Part shown: one piece after another, positions 7,622 to 15,628 of the stretch
How the letters are laid out: every line of letters begins with the position of its first letter
Position numbering within the stretch: position 1 is the stretch's first letter
DNA from: Clostridiales bacterium
Lineage (GTDB): Bacteria > Bacillota > Clostridia > Christensenellales > Pumilibacteraceae
Assembly: GCA_015055625.1 (NCBI GenBank)
Contig: SVHU01000009.1
Span: 33,395 to 97,394 of the forward strand
Direction: 5' to 3'
Length of the DNA stretch: 64,000 nt
Notes under the pieces: model-generated
Databases searched by the model: none
What the model was told of the DNA's origin: nothing
Seen by the model: only the letters and a program-made list of their open reading frames with translations
Program-made: the position numbers and the translations under genes

Positions 7622-9142
7622 ATGAAAAATATTTTACTTTCAAAATTAAAAGAGTCCGTGATTTCGGTTTTCCCGATCACTCTTATCGTAATAGCATTGA
7701 ATTTTACCCCCATATTAAATCTAACTATTGTGGAGGTAATTGCTTTTAGTGTGTGCGCCGTGTTCTTGATTATGGGAATGGCGCTATTTAACTTGGGCGC
7801 GGACGTAGCAATGACGCCTATGGGGGAAAAAGTCGGTTTTGGACTTGTAAAAAGAGGCTCGCTTAGCTTGTTGTTGATAGTTTGCTTTTGTTTGGGCTTG
7901 TTTATTACAATCGCAGAACCCGACCTTACCGTGCTTGCCGATCAGGTAAGTGATATAGTAAATAACACTGTTCTTATCGTTATAGTGGGCTTGGGTGTAG
8001 GATTATTCTTGCTTATATGCGTGCTTAAAATAGTATTCAAAAAAGATCTATCGCAGTTATTGCTGTTTTTCTATATGGTACTATTTGCCATATCCGCAGT
8101 AATTATCCAAAACGGAAACGGCTCGTTTTTACCTCTTTCGTTCGATTCGGGCGGAGTTACCACAGGTCCTATTACAGTACCGTTCATAATGGCGCTGGGC
8201 GTTGGTCTTGCATCGGCTGTCGGCGGTAAGGGAAGCAGAGAAAACAGTTTCGGTCTTATCGCAATGTGTTCAATCGGACCTATACTTGCCGTTGCTTGCA
8301 TTGGATTGTTCGGCTCGGTTGGAACTATTGATACGCCTACGTACGCAACCGTTGCAGATAGTTTGGGATTGCACTTGTTCGAATCCATTCTCACTATCGC
8401 AAAGGACGTAGCTATTGCTTTGGGCATAATCGTGGTATTCTTCCTTTTGCTTAACCTTGTATTTCTCAAAATTAAGAAAGCAGAGCTTATTAGAATTTTA
8501 ATCGGAATAGTGGTTACGTATATAGGCTTGGTTATATTCCTCTCGTCCGTGCATGTGGGATTTATGCCCGTAGGTTATAAAATAGGACAGCATCTTGCTG
8601 ATTTTCATCCTGTTGTTTTGTGCGTAGCAGGTTTTGTTATCGGAATGGTGGTAGTACTCGCCGAGCCTGCCGTACACGTGCTTAACAAACAGGTCGAGGA
8701 AATAACGGGCAGATCGGTTAAAAAATCGTCAATGATGATTGCTCTTTCCGTGGGTGTAGGCATATCTTTGTGCTTGTCTATGATAAGAATAGTGTTTGGG
8801 TTTAGCATACTTTATTATTTGATCCCAGGCTATGCAATATCGTTAGGGCTTTCGTTCTTTGTTCCCAAGATTTACACGGCAATCGCGTTTGACTCAGGTG
8901 GAGTAGCAAGCGGACCGCTTACGTCGACTTTCATTCTTCCCCTTGCAGTCGGAGCATGTGTAGCGCTAGGTGGAAACGTAATGGCGGACGCGTTCGGTCT
9001 TGTTGCAATGGTAGCAATGACGCCCCTTATTAGTATTCAGTTGCTTGGTTTTAAGGCAATCGTTACACAAAAAGTACGTGATAGAATTGCTATGCGTCGT
9101 ATTCTCGACTTTGACGATATGCAGATTATTAACTTTATGTAA
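7622..9142 (+). CDS. DUF1538 integral membrane protein
   Basis: 506 residues with about a dozen hydrophobic segments in two homologous halves. Each half carries the family signature: FDSGGVTTGP with a later FGLIAMCSIGP in the first, and FDSGGVASGP with FGLVAMVAMTP in the second. The internal duplication and the conserved Asp-Ser-Gly-Gly in membrane segments suggest a transporter or channel, but the substrate of DUF1538 is not known. Two PII-like genes follow at 12 and 1 bases, a recurrent pairing that suggests PII-like control of transport, as in AmtB-GlnK (inference). The ribosome site is weak (AAAGGGCG). Confidence 0.85.
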   Translation: MKNILLSKLKESVISVFPITLIVIALNFTPILNLTIVEVIAFSVCAVFLIMGMALFNLGADVAMTPMGEKVGFGLVKRGSLSLLLIVCFCLGLFITIAEPDLTVLADQVSDIVNNTVLIVIVGLGVGLFLLICVLKIVFKKDLSQLLLFFYMVLFAISAVIIQNGNGSFLPLSFDSGGVTTGPITVPFIMALGVGLASAVGGKGSRENSFGLIAMCSIGPILAVACIGLFGSVGTIDTPTYATVADSLGLHLFESILTIAKDVAIALGIIVVFFLLLNLVFLKIKKAELIRILIGIVVTYIGLVIFLSSVHVGFMPVGYKIGQHLADFHPVVLCVAGFVIGMVVVLAEPAVHVLNKQVEEITGRSVKKSSMMIALSVGVGISLCLSMIRIVFGFSILYYLIPGYAISLGLSFFVPKIYTAIAFDSGGVASGPLTSTFILPLAVGACVALGGNVMADAFGLVAMVAMTPLISIQLLGFKAIVTQKVRDRIAMRRILDFDDMQIINFM

Positions 9143-9154
9143 AAGGAGGCAATT

Positions 9155-9613
9155 ATGAAAGAAGAAAAAAAGAAAACCTCCATGCCCGAGCGCATTGTCG
9201 AAAACGTAAAGAAAATAGTCGGCGTGCGTAAAAAGAAAGAAAAGGAAGAAAAAAAGGACTTAGCGCCACACAAACTTCAGCTTCTTTTCACTATTGTTCA
9301 GCGTAAAAAAGCCGAGTTTTATACCGATTTAATTCAGCACTTTGGCGCAAATATGCAAATGACGTTGCTTGCTCGCGGAACAGCGGACTCGGGTATGCTT
9401 CATTATTTGGGTATAGACGGTAGCGAAAAGAGCGTTATTATAAGCGTAATAAGAGAAGACAACGCGCAAGAAATTTTATCCGCTATCGAAGAAAAATTTA
9501 ACACCGTTCGTAACGGCAAGGGTATAGCGTATACCGTTCCCCTTACTAGCACGATAGGCGTGGCGGTTTATAGATTTTTGTGCAATTCTAGGTCGCAATT
9601 AGGAGATATTTAG
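9155..9613 (+). CDS. PII-like signalling protein with charged N-terminal extension
   Basis: 152 residues. The first 36 are Lys/Glu-rich and probably disordered. From about 40 on there is a ferredoxin-like PII fold, with LQLLFTIVQRKKAEFYTDLI as the first strand-helix and a GKGIAYTVPLT segment near the end. No canonical T-loop uridylylation Tyr is recognisable. It is encoded between the DUF1538 gene and a second PII-like gene, so it probably regulates that membrane protein, perhaps as a heteromer with the next product. RBS AAAAGGAGG. Confidence 0.7.
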   Translation: MKEEKKKTSMPERIVENVKKIVGVRKKKEKEEKKDLAPHKLQLLFTIVQRKKAEFYTDLIQHFGANMQMTLLARGTADSGMLHYLGIDGSEKSVIISVIREDNAQEILSAIEEKFNTVRNGKGIAYTVPLTSTIGVAVYRFLCNSRSQLGDI

Positions 9614-9614
9614 T

Positions 9615-9965
9615 ATGAAATTTTCTCACGAAATGGTTGTATGTATAGTAAACGACGGTTTTTCCGAGGCGGTTATGACCGTTGCAAAAAAGGTAGGAGC
9701 AAGAGGCGGTACGGTAGTAAACGCTAAGGGAACTGCCAATACAGAGGCTGAAAAGTTCTTTAATATTACCGTTCAGCCCGAAAAAGAAATCGTAATGATT
9801 GTTGTTCCGTCTACTATTAAAAACGAGCTTTTGACCGCGCTTTATAAAGAGGTTGGTCTTGACTCTCCCGGCCAGGGTATTGCGTTCTCGCTTCCCATAG
9901 ATAAGGCAGTAGGTCTTGCATCGCCTGTTCAGGAAAAGTCCGAAGCGGAAAATCAGGAAAAATAA
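9615..9965 (+). CDS. PII-like signalling protein
   Basis: 116 residues. It shows the nucleotide-loop-like motif GARGGTVVNAKGTA, close to the GARGGTIxxARG motif of classical PII proteins, and a C-terminal GQGIAFSLPIDKAVG strand. A Glu/Lys tail follows. It starts 1 base after the preceding stop, so the two PII-like proteins are probably co-translated. Role inferred: sensing of an adenine nucleotide or metabolite and control of the DUF1538 protein. Confidence 0.75.
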   Translation: MKFSHEMVVCIVNDGFSEAVMTVAKKVGARGGTVVNAKGTANTEAEKFFNITVQPEKEIVMIVVPSTIKNELLTALYKEVGLDSPGQGIAFSLPIDKAVGLASPVQEKSEAENQEK

Positions 9966-10061
9966 TTATTAAAAAGTAGTAAAAAAGTGTAGCCAATATT
10001 TATTTGTTGTGTTATACTAAAAACAATAAACCAAGAAAATTTTAATAAAGAGGTTAATGAT

Positions 10062-11093
10062 ATGATTAAACAAACTTATACTTTTGAAGTTAACGGCGAA
10101 AAGAACGCGGTTTATACCATTTCCAACTCTAAGGGTTGCGAAGTTGACGTACTTACTTACGGCGCGCGTATTACCCGTATTTGGATGCCCGACAGAAACG
10201 GCGCTTTTGGCGACCTTATCGTAGGTTGCAAGAACCCCGAAGATTACTACGGACCTTCCGGTTATTATGGCGCTACTATCGGTAGATACGGCAACCGTAT
10301 CGGCGGATCTCAGTTTACCTTAAACGGCGTAACGTACAAGCTTGAAGCTAATAACGGCAAAAACAACCTTCACGGCGGAAAAACAGCAAACTTTGACAGA
10401 AAGGTTTGGGACGCTAATATTGTAGGCGAAAATTTGGAAATGACTCTTCATTCTCCCGATATGGCAGGCGGTTTCCCAGGAAATATGGACGTTAAAGTTG
10501 TGTTCTCGCTCTCTGAGGATAACGCGCTTAGAATCGAATATTTTGCAAAGAGCGACAAGGATACCGTTTGCAACCTTACAAACCACTCCTACTTCAACCT
10601 TGGCGGACAGGATACTATCTTAGGACACGAGCTTATGATTAAGTCTAGACAGATCACTCCCGTTGACGACGAACTTATCCCCCACGGTGACTTTTTGGAT
10701 ATCGACGGAACACCCTTTAGCTTCTATGACGGAAAGCTTCTTGGTACCGATATGTTCTCTAAAGAGCACATCATCGCTCATTGCAACGGCTATGACTTCA
10801 ACTATTGCTTAGAGCGCTCTAGCGAACACGATTTGGAGCACTTTGCATACGTGTACGATAAGGAAAGCGGAAGAAGAATGGACTGCTATACCACTCTTCC
10901 CGGCGTTCAGCTCTACACTGCTTGCGGAACAGGCGGATTTAAGGGCAAGAAAGACTACGTAAACCATTGCTCACTTTGCCTTGAAACTCAGGGCTATCCC
11001 AACTCCCCAAATTGCCCCACCTATCCCTCAACCGTTCTTAAAGCCGGCGAACTTTACAACGAAGTAACCGTTTACAAGTTCTCTATCAAGTAA
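10062..11093 (+). CDS. galM: Aldose 1-epimerase (galactose mutarotase)
   Basis: 343 residues, full family length. It interconverts alpha and beta anomers of hexoses in the cytoplasm. Key motifs: GRYGNRIGG near 72-80, HGG at about 103, the catalytic His in NLTNHSYFNLGG (about 174) and the catalytic Glu in CLETQGYPNSPN (about 307). A possible -10 box TATACT lies at 10013 but no good -35 is visible. It is a single-gene unit closed by a terminator at 11105. Confidence 0.93.
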   Translation: MIKQTYTFEVNGEKNAVYTISNSKGCEVDVLTYGARITRIWMPDRNGAFGDLIVGCKNPEDYYGPSGYYGATIGRYGNRIGGSQFTLNGVTYKLEANNGKNNLHGGKTANFDRKVWDANIVGENLEMTLHSPDMAGGFPGNMDVKVVFSLSEDNALRIEYFAKSDKDTVCNLTNHSYFNLGGQDTILGHELMIKSRQITPVDDELIPHGDFLDIDGTPFSFYDGKLLGTDMFSKEHIIAHCNGYDFNYCLERSSEHDLEHFAYVYDKESGRRMDCYTTLPGVQLYTACGTGGFKGKKDYVNHCSLCLETQGYPNSPNCPTYPSTVLKAGELYNEVTVYKFSIK

Positions 11094-11104
11094 GATAAAA
11101 ATTA

Positions 11105-11144
11105 AAAAAACGTATCGATCAATAGGTCGGTACGTTTTCTTTTA
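11105..11144 (+). terminator. Terminator of galM
   Basis: AAAACGTATCGATC pairs with GGTCGGTACGTTTT around AATA; tail TTTTCTTTT. Confidence 0.85.
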
Positions 11145-11194
11145 TGTGTATATAAGATTTTATGACAAAACGGCTTTTTAGTGGTGGTTGTGCC

Positions 11195-11560
11195 GAGATT
11201 GCCACGTCGCGAAGCTCCTCGCAATGACAGTGTGGCGTTTAGCCTTTTGTGTCTGGTTGTGTAGAGATTGCCACGTCGCGAAGCTCCTCGCAATGACAGT
11301 GTGGCGTTTAGCCTTTTGTGTCTGGTTGTGTAGAGATTGCCACGTCGCGAAGCTCCTCGCAATGACGGTGTGGCGTTTAGCCTTTTGTTGAGGGAGTATG
11401 GAGATTGCCACGTCGCGAAGCTCCTCGCAATGACAGTGTGACGTTGGATCCGATATGGGGGAGTATAGAGATTTCTCCGCTACGGTCTAAATGACGGGGC
11501 GTGACGTTGGATCCGATATGGGGGAGTATAGAGATCTCCGCTACGGTCTAAATGACTGGT
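11195..11560. repeat. Tandem array of about 69-bp repeats of the ATTGCGAGGAGC type
   Basis: Copies of GAGATTGCCACGTCGCGAAG start at 11195, 11264, 11333 and 11401, giving periods of 69, 69 and 68 bases. Two degenerate copies start near 11468 and 11531, where GAGATTTCTCCGCTACGG replaces the core. Each unit contains GCGA-AGCTCC-TCGC, which can form a hairpin, followed by CAATGACAG. It matches a widely seen interspersed repeat type (GTCATTGCGAGGAGC read on the other strand). Reading frames here are repeat artefacts, not genes. Confidence 0.85.
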
Positions 11561-11569
11561 AAGTGGTCT

Positions 11570-12511
11570 TTAATCTTTTGTGGTGGTTGCAAAGGGGGTT
11601 AGATCGGTTTTTCCGTATAACTCTTCGTAGTCTTTGCCTAAATAGCAACCAAACGTGGAGATGTACGAAAAGCCTTTTTGTTTATAAAAGTTTACGTCTT
11701 TCTGCATTTGGTTTTCGTCTAGTGTGAATTTTTTTGGCGGTTTTTTCCAAGAAGAGTACAGCGAATTATCGTACCAATACTCCAAAACTTTGGCGTCTTC
11801 TTTGCTAAAATAATCAAGAAGTGGCGTAAGCATTTTTTGTTCTTGCTCAATAAGGAACGGTGCGTTTTCGCCCTTTGCCGTATATTTTTCAAACGGCGCG
11901 TATTCTAAAAACACGTTGTCTTCTTTTTTTATTGTAGGCGGAGTAATTGTTGCCATATACGCAAGATACGCGCATTTTGCGTTCTTATTATGCTTTTTCA
12001 AAGCCCTAGCAATAGCGTTTGTGATAGTGAGCGCCTGGTTGGACGGTGATATGTTTTTGCACTTATCGCAGTGGCAGAACACGTCGCGTCCGTCGTCTGT
12101 CCAAAAGTAATAATTATTCGAGCTGTTGTACAAGTTTTGCGCAAGCGTTACTGCGTTTTCGCACACTAAATCCATTGCCTTTTTGTTGCTTATACAAAAG
12201 TTATAGTCGGCGTTACGAGAGCCGTCTTTGTCCTCTCTGAAGTATTCGGGGTTTGACGAGAAAAGGTTTTTGGGCATAAGGTAGCCCATAGCGTGAAGCT
12301 CGTACTCTATCTCTATTCCGTTATTTTCAGCGTAGTCCAAAAGCGCTCGAAACTCGTCCGTTTTAAGAAGTGAAACGAGGTCTTCAAGCGTTTTGTATGC
12401 GTTCTTTCCGCCTACGGGGTGAATGCCTAAACACGTTATTCCGGCGCTTTTCAGCGAGTCTATGCGCTCTATGCTTATTTCGTCGGGGTGAACGATAAAT
12501 TGAGTTCTCAT
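11570..12511 (-). CDS. DUF4838 protein, glycoside-hydrolase-like
   Basis: 313 residues, no signal peptide. It has the DUF4838 hallmark: a TDDGRD segment followed by the CHCDKC cysteine cluster at about 150. Upstream, GIEIEYELHAMGYLMP fits a barrel strand-loop. DUF4838 domains occur in bacterial polysaccharide-degrading proteins, and a TIM-barrel hydrolase role is likely but unproven. The start is set by CTAGGAG nine bases before the ATG at 12511. It is transcribed alone, away from its neighbours. Confidence 0.75.
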   Translation of the reverse strand: MRTQFIVHPDEISIERIDSLKSAGITCLGIHPVGGKNAYKTLEDLVSLLKTDEFRALLDYAENNGIEIEYELHAMGYLMPKNLFSSNPEYFREDKDGSRNADYNFCISNKKAMDLVCENAVTLAQNLYNSSNNYYFWTDDGRDVFCHCDKCKNISPSNQALTITNAIARALKKHNKNAKCAYLAYMATITPPTIKKEDNVFLEYAPFEKYTAKGENAPFLIEQEQKMLTPLLDYFSKEDAKVLEYWYDNSLYSSWKKPPKKFTLDENQMQKDVNFYKQKGFSYISTFGCYLGKDYEELYGKTDLTPFATTTKD

Positions 12512-12612
12512 ATCTTGCTCCTAGGTGTGATTTTATTTTATTATACAATACAATCGGACAAAAATCAATACGAAAAACCCAAAAAAGAGGATGAAAAATA
12601 TTTTAGAATACA

Positions 12613-12641
12613 TTGATTATTGACAAAATATGTGTTATAAT
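12613..12641 (+). promoter_or_regulatory. Likely promoter of the CobW gene pair
   Basis: TTGATT at 12613-12618 and TATAAT at 12636-12641 with a 17-base spacer. A TTGACA at 12620 is too close to the -10 to be used. Confidence 0.6.
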
Positions 12642-12716
12642 ATATTTGGTATAGTTTGGGCTTGCAAAATTCTAAGAGCGTTAAGCGGTAAAAATGCAAG
12701 CAAAGGAGATTTTATT

Positions 12717-14060
12717 ATGATAAAAGTTGACGTAATTTCAGGATTTTTGGGAGCAGGTAAAACCACTCTTATCAAAAAACTTTACAGCAATGTTTTTAGC
12801 AAAGAAAAAGTTGCCCTTATCGAGAACGAGTTTGGCGAGATTGGAATTGACAGTAAGTTTTTGAGCGAGTCGGGCATTAATATTAAGGAAATCAATTCGG
12901 GCTGTATTTGTTGTTCGCTTGTGGGTAACTTTGAAGAGAGCATCAAAGAAATCGTAAACACCTACGCGCCTGACAGAATTATTATCGAGCCTAGCGGAGT
13001 TGGCAAGCTTTCGGATATCGTAAAGGCAGTAGAAAGCGTTGAGTGCGATCTTAAACTCAATATTATCGCAACCGTTGCGGACGCTGGCAAGGTTAAGATG
13101 TACCGCAAGAACTTCGGCGAGTTTTACGACGACCAAATCAAGGTAGCAAACACCATAATTCTCTCTAAAGTGGACAAGGTAAAACAGGAAAAGATAGAGG
13201 AATCGTTCGCTGTTCTTCGAGAAATGAACGAAACCGCTATGATTGTTACAACACCTATCACCGAAGAAAACGGCGAGAAAATCTTGCTTTCTTTGGAAGA
13301 TAGCGTAAATCTTTTGGAAAAGCTTCTTGCTATGGTAAAGGCAGAACACCACGCTCATCATCACCACCATGAGCACGACGAGGAGTGCTGTTGCGGACAC
13401 GATCACGAACATCACCACCACGAGCACGACGAAGAGTGCTGTTGCGGACACGATCACGAGCATCACCACCACGAGCACGACGAAGAGTGCTGTTGCGGAC
13501 ACGACCACGAACATCACCACCACGAGCACGACGAAGAGTGCTGTTGCGGACACGATCACGAGCATCACCACCATGAGCACGACGAAGAGTGCTGTTGCGG
13601 GCACGATCACGAACATCACCACCACGAGCACGACGAAGAGTGCTGTTGCGGACACGATCACGAACATCACCACCATGAGCATGACGAAGAGTGCTGTTGC
13701 GGACACGATCACGAACATCACCACCATGAGCACGACGAAGAGTGCTGTTGCGGACATCACCACCATCACGGACATCATGCAGACGAAGTATTTACCAGCT
13801 GGGGTAAGGAAACCGTTAAGGCGTACTCCAAGGCAGAAATGGAGAGTATTCTTTCCACTCTTGCAACCAGAGAGGATATTGGTGAGATATTGCGTAGCAA
13901 GGGTATCGTAAAAGCAAGCGACAACGACAAGTGGTATTATTTCGATTTTGTTGCGGGCGACTTTGAGGTAAGAGAAGGCGAGCCCGATATTGTAGGCAGA
14001 GTAGTAGTAATCGGTTCTCACCTAAACGAGGCTGAGATTGAAAAGATTTTTCTAGGTTAA
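12717..14060 (+). CDS. CobW/COG0523-family metallochaperone GTPase with His/Cys-rich tandem repeat
   Basis: 447 residues from the ATG at 12717, chosen because AAAGGAG lies 7-8 bases upstream and the family begins right there. G3E GTPase: Walker A GFLGAGKTT at 9-17, the metal-binding GCICC at 62-66, and IEPSGVG. Residues about 210-354 hold eight 17-residue repeats (HHHEHDEECCCGHDHEH). The CobW C-terminal domain follows at 358-447. COG0523 proteins insert or traffic zinc, nickel or cobalt using GTP; the repeat suggests strong binding or storage of a soft or transition metal such as zinc. It is followed by a related gene at 9 bases. Confidence 0.9.
   Translation: MIKVDVISGFLGAGKTTLIKKLYSNVFSKEKVALIENEFGEIGIDSKFLSESGINIKEINSGCICCSLVGNFEESIKEIVNTYAPDRIIIEPSGVGKLSDIVKAVESVECDLKLNIIATVADAGKVKMYRKNFGEFYDDQIKVANTIILSKVDKVKQEKIEESFAVLREMNETAMIVTTPITEENGEKILLSLEDSVNLLEKLLAMVKAEHHAHHHHHEHDEECCCGHDHEHHHHEHDEECCCGHDHEHHHHEHDEECCCGHDHEHHHHEHDEECCCGHDHEHHHHEHDEECCCGHDHEHHHHEHDEECCCGHDHEHHHHEHDEECCCGHDHEHHHHEHDEECCCGHHHHHGHHADEVFTSWGKETVKAYSKAEMESILSTLATREDIGEILRSKGIVKASDNDKWYYFDFVAGDFEVREGEPDIVGRVVVIGSHLNEAEIEKIFLG
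13362..13769 (+). repeat. Eight tandem 51-bp units encoding a His/Cys-rich repeat
   Basis: Units of 51 bp start at 13362 and recur to 13769, the last diverging into a His run. They differ by only a few silent T/C or A/G changes. Copy number is likely to vary by slippage and could be mis-assembled. Confidence 0.9.
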
Positions 14061-14069
14061 GGAGCAAAT

Positions 14070-15002
14070 ATGGAAATACCCGCGCTTATAGTAAACGGAT
14101 TTTTAGAGAGTGGAAAAACTCAGTTTATAAAGGAGCTTATCGAGGATAACGGCTTTAAGGAAGACGGAAAAACCCTTATTCTTTTGTGCGAAGAGGGCGA
14201 AGAGGAGTATGATGCGGAGTTCTGCAAAAGAAATTCTTGTTCTGTGCGCGTAATCGAGGACGAAAGCGAATTTAACGAAAAGACGATTAAGATGTTTATA
14301 AAGGAAATTCACCCCGCCACCATTGTTGTGGAAATGAACGTAATGTGGAACGAGAATGAGATCGTGTATCCTAAGTTTTTCGCTATTCAACAGCAAATAA
14401 CAATAGTGGACGCTACGACTTTCCCCGCTTACTTTGCAAACATTCGTCAAAAGTTTACGGATATGCTCAAGTATACCGACGTTGTAATAATCAACCGTGC
14501 GGTGGAAGATACGGTGGGGGGATATAAGCGTTCGCTCAAAATGCTTGCGCCGTCCGCATCCTTTTATATGTACGACGAGAACGGAGTGGATTTACATCCT
14601 GCCGACGATTTGCCCTATGATATAAACAAGGATATTATCGAGGTGGAAGATAAGGATTTTGGAACTTGGTATATTGAAACTTTCGACTCGCCAGCGCGTT
14701 ATAATAACCGAGTGGTAAAGATCAGAGGATATATCGTAAAGCCCAATGATCTTCCCCCACATACTGTGGTTATAGCCCGTCAGGCTATGACGTGTTGCGC
14801 TAACGATATTCAGCTTATCGGACATATGCTTTCTTATAACGACGAGTTCCCTCTTGCGGACGGTCAGTGGATAGAGCTTACTGCAAAAATTCATTATATT
14901 CAGCATCCTCAAACAGGCGAGCAACGCTGTGTTTTGGAAGCTCTTGATATTGTTAAAATCAACGAGATTAAAGAGCCTGTTCTTAATCTTGTAGGAGCGT
15001 AA
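14070..15002 (+). CDS. CobW-like GTPase fused to a YcgQ-type C-terminal domain
   Basis: 310 residues. The N-terminus keeps a P-loop, NGFLESGKTQF (about 9-19), but lacks the CxCC metal motif and has degenerate later GTPase motifs. From about 200 on, FDSPARYNNRVVKIRGYI and VVIARQAMTCCANDIQLIG resemble the C-terminal domain of the TIGR03943/YcgQ family, whose members pair with the zinc-related CobW protein YciC in Bacillus. In those proteins the domain follows membrane segments; here it follows a GTPase-like domain. A metal-handling partner of the upstream CobW is inferred. RBS AAGGAG 6 bases before the start. Confidence 0.75.
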   Translation: MEIPALIVNGFLESGKTQFIKELIEDNGFKEDGKTLILLCEEGEEEYDAEFCKRNSCSVRVIEDESEFNEKTIKMFIKEIHPATIVVEMNVMWNENEIVYPKFFAIQQQITIVDATTFPAYFANIRQKFTDMLKYTDVVIINRAVEDTVGGYKRSLKMLAPSASFYMYDENGVDLHPADDLPYDINKDIIEVEDKDFGTWYIETFDSPARYNNRVVKIRGYIVKPNDLPPHTVVIARQAMTCCANDIQLIGHMLSYNDEFPLADGQWIELTAKIHYIQHPQTGEQRCVLEALDIVKINEIKEPVLNLVGA

Positions 15003-15007
15003 AAAAT

Positions 15008-15041
15008 AAATTCCTCAAAGTTTTGCTTTGGGGAATTTTTC
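15008..15041 (+). terminator. Terminator of the CobW pair
   Basis: AATTCCTCAAAG pairs with CTTTGGGGAATT around TTTTG; tail TTTTC. Confidence 0.88.
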
Positions 15042-15112
15042 TAAAAACTCAGATACGTATGCAAGTTTTTGGTGTACAAGCATAGAAAAAATAAAAAATT
15101 TATTAAAAATTG

Positions 15113-15141
15113 TTGCATAAAGAAAAGTTTTGATATATAAT
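15113..15141 (+). promoter_or_regulatory. Promoter of the HPr-like gene
   Basis: TTGCAT at 15113-15118, 17-base spacer, TATAAT at 15136-15141. Confidence 0.78.
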
Positions 15142-15184
15142 AATTACTGTCCTAAAACTATATTGGACAAAGGAGGATACTTTT

Positions 15185-15415
15185 ATGAAATCAGTAAAAA
15201 TTACATTGGCAATGGCAGAAAACGTGAAGCAGTTTGTAAATACGGTGTCTAAGTACCCCTATGACCTCGATCTTCGTAGCGGAAGATTTCTTATTGATGC
15301 AAAGTCGCTTCTCGGTATTTTCTCACTTGATCTTTCAAAACCACTAGTGTTGGAAATTCACAACGATAATTGCGACGAACTTCTAAATGATCTTAAGCCT
15401 TTTATAATCAAATAG
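15185..15415 (+). CDS. HPr-like protein lacking the phosphorylatable histidine
   Basis: 76 residues, slightly shorter than HPr (85-88). The second half matches the HPr fold: DAKSLLGIFSLDLSKPLVLEI aligns with the region around regulatory Ser46, and that Ser is present in AKSLLG. The N-terminal GxHARP active-site segment is absent; AMAENVKQFVNTV takes its place, with no His. It therefore cannot carry PTS phosphate in the usual way. It could be a Crh-like regulatory protein or have another role. RBS AAAGGAGG; single gene. Confidence 0.75.
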   Translation: MKSVKITLAMAENVKQFVNTVSKYPYDLDLRSGRFLIDAKSLLGIFSLDLSKPLVLEIHNDNCDELLNDLKPFIIK

Positions 15416-15480
15416 TTGACAAACCACTGTCAATGTGTCAACAAGACGTTGGGTATAACGCTTTGAAATTCAAACCATAT

Positions 15481-15525
15481 GTCATTGCGAGCGTATGCGA
15501 AGTAATCTCAATGCGCAACGTGGCA
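15481..15525. repeat. Interspersed GTCATTGCGAG-type repeat
   Basis: GTCATTGCGAGCGTATGCGA followed by AGTAATCTCA and a GCAACGTGGCA stretch. It belongs to the same broad repeat type as the array at 11195 but in opposite orientation. The 213-base gap around it contains no gene; TTGACA-rich short inverted repeats flank it at 15416-15445. Confidence 0.7.
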
Positions 15526-15628
15526 TGGGCAGAGTTTCACCGCGTTTTTCTCAAGGGTGAACTAAGAGTTAGCGATTGATATTAAGTTGCGCAAAATATT
15601 CGCTATGTAAAAACATTTAGGTGCGAAC

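Noticed and set aside
11102..11411. Small basic proteins encoded across the 69-bp array
   Set aside because: They are translations of the repeat in three frames, without ribosome sites.
11195..11470. Possible CRISPR array
   Set aside because: The whole 69-base unit is repeated, so there are no unique spacers, and no cas genes are near.
12630..12716. N-terminal extension of the CobW GTPase
   Set aside because: It would start inside the promoter; the family begins at the ATG at 12717 with its ribosome site.
13362..13769. Possible CRISPR or minisatellite outside a gene
   Set aside because: The repeats keep the reading frame of the CobW GTPase and change only at silent positions, so they are coding.
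12738..14021. A 427-codon minus-strand frame and plus-strand frames over the His/Cys repeats
   Set aside because: They arise from the 51-bp repeat read in other frames (for example runs of LFVVLMVVM). The CobW frame has clear family motifs and the ribosome site.
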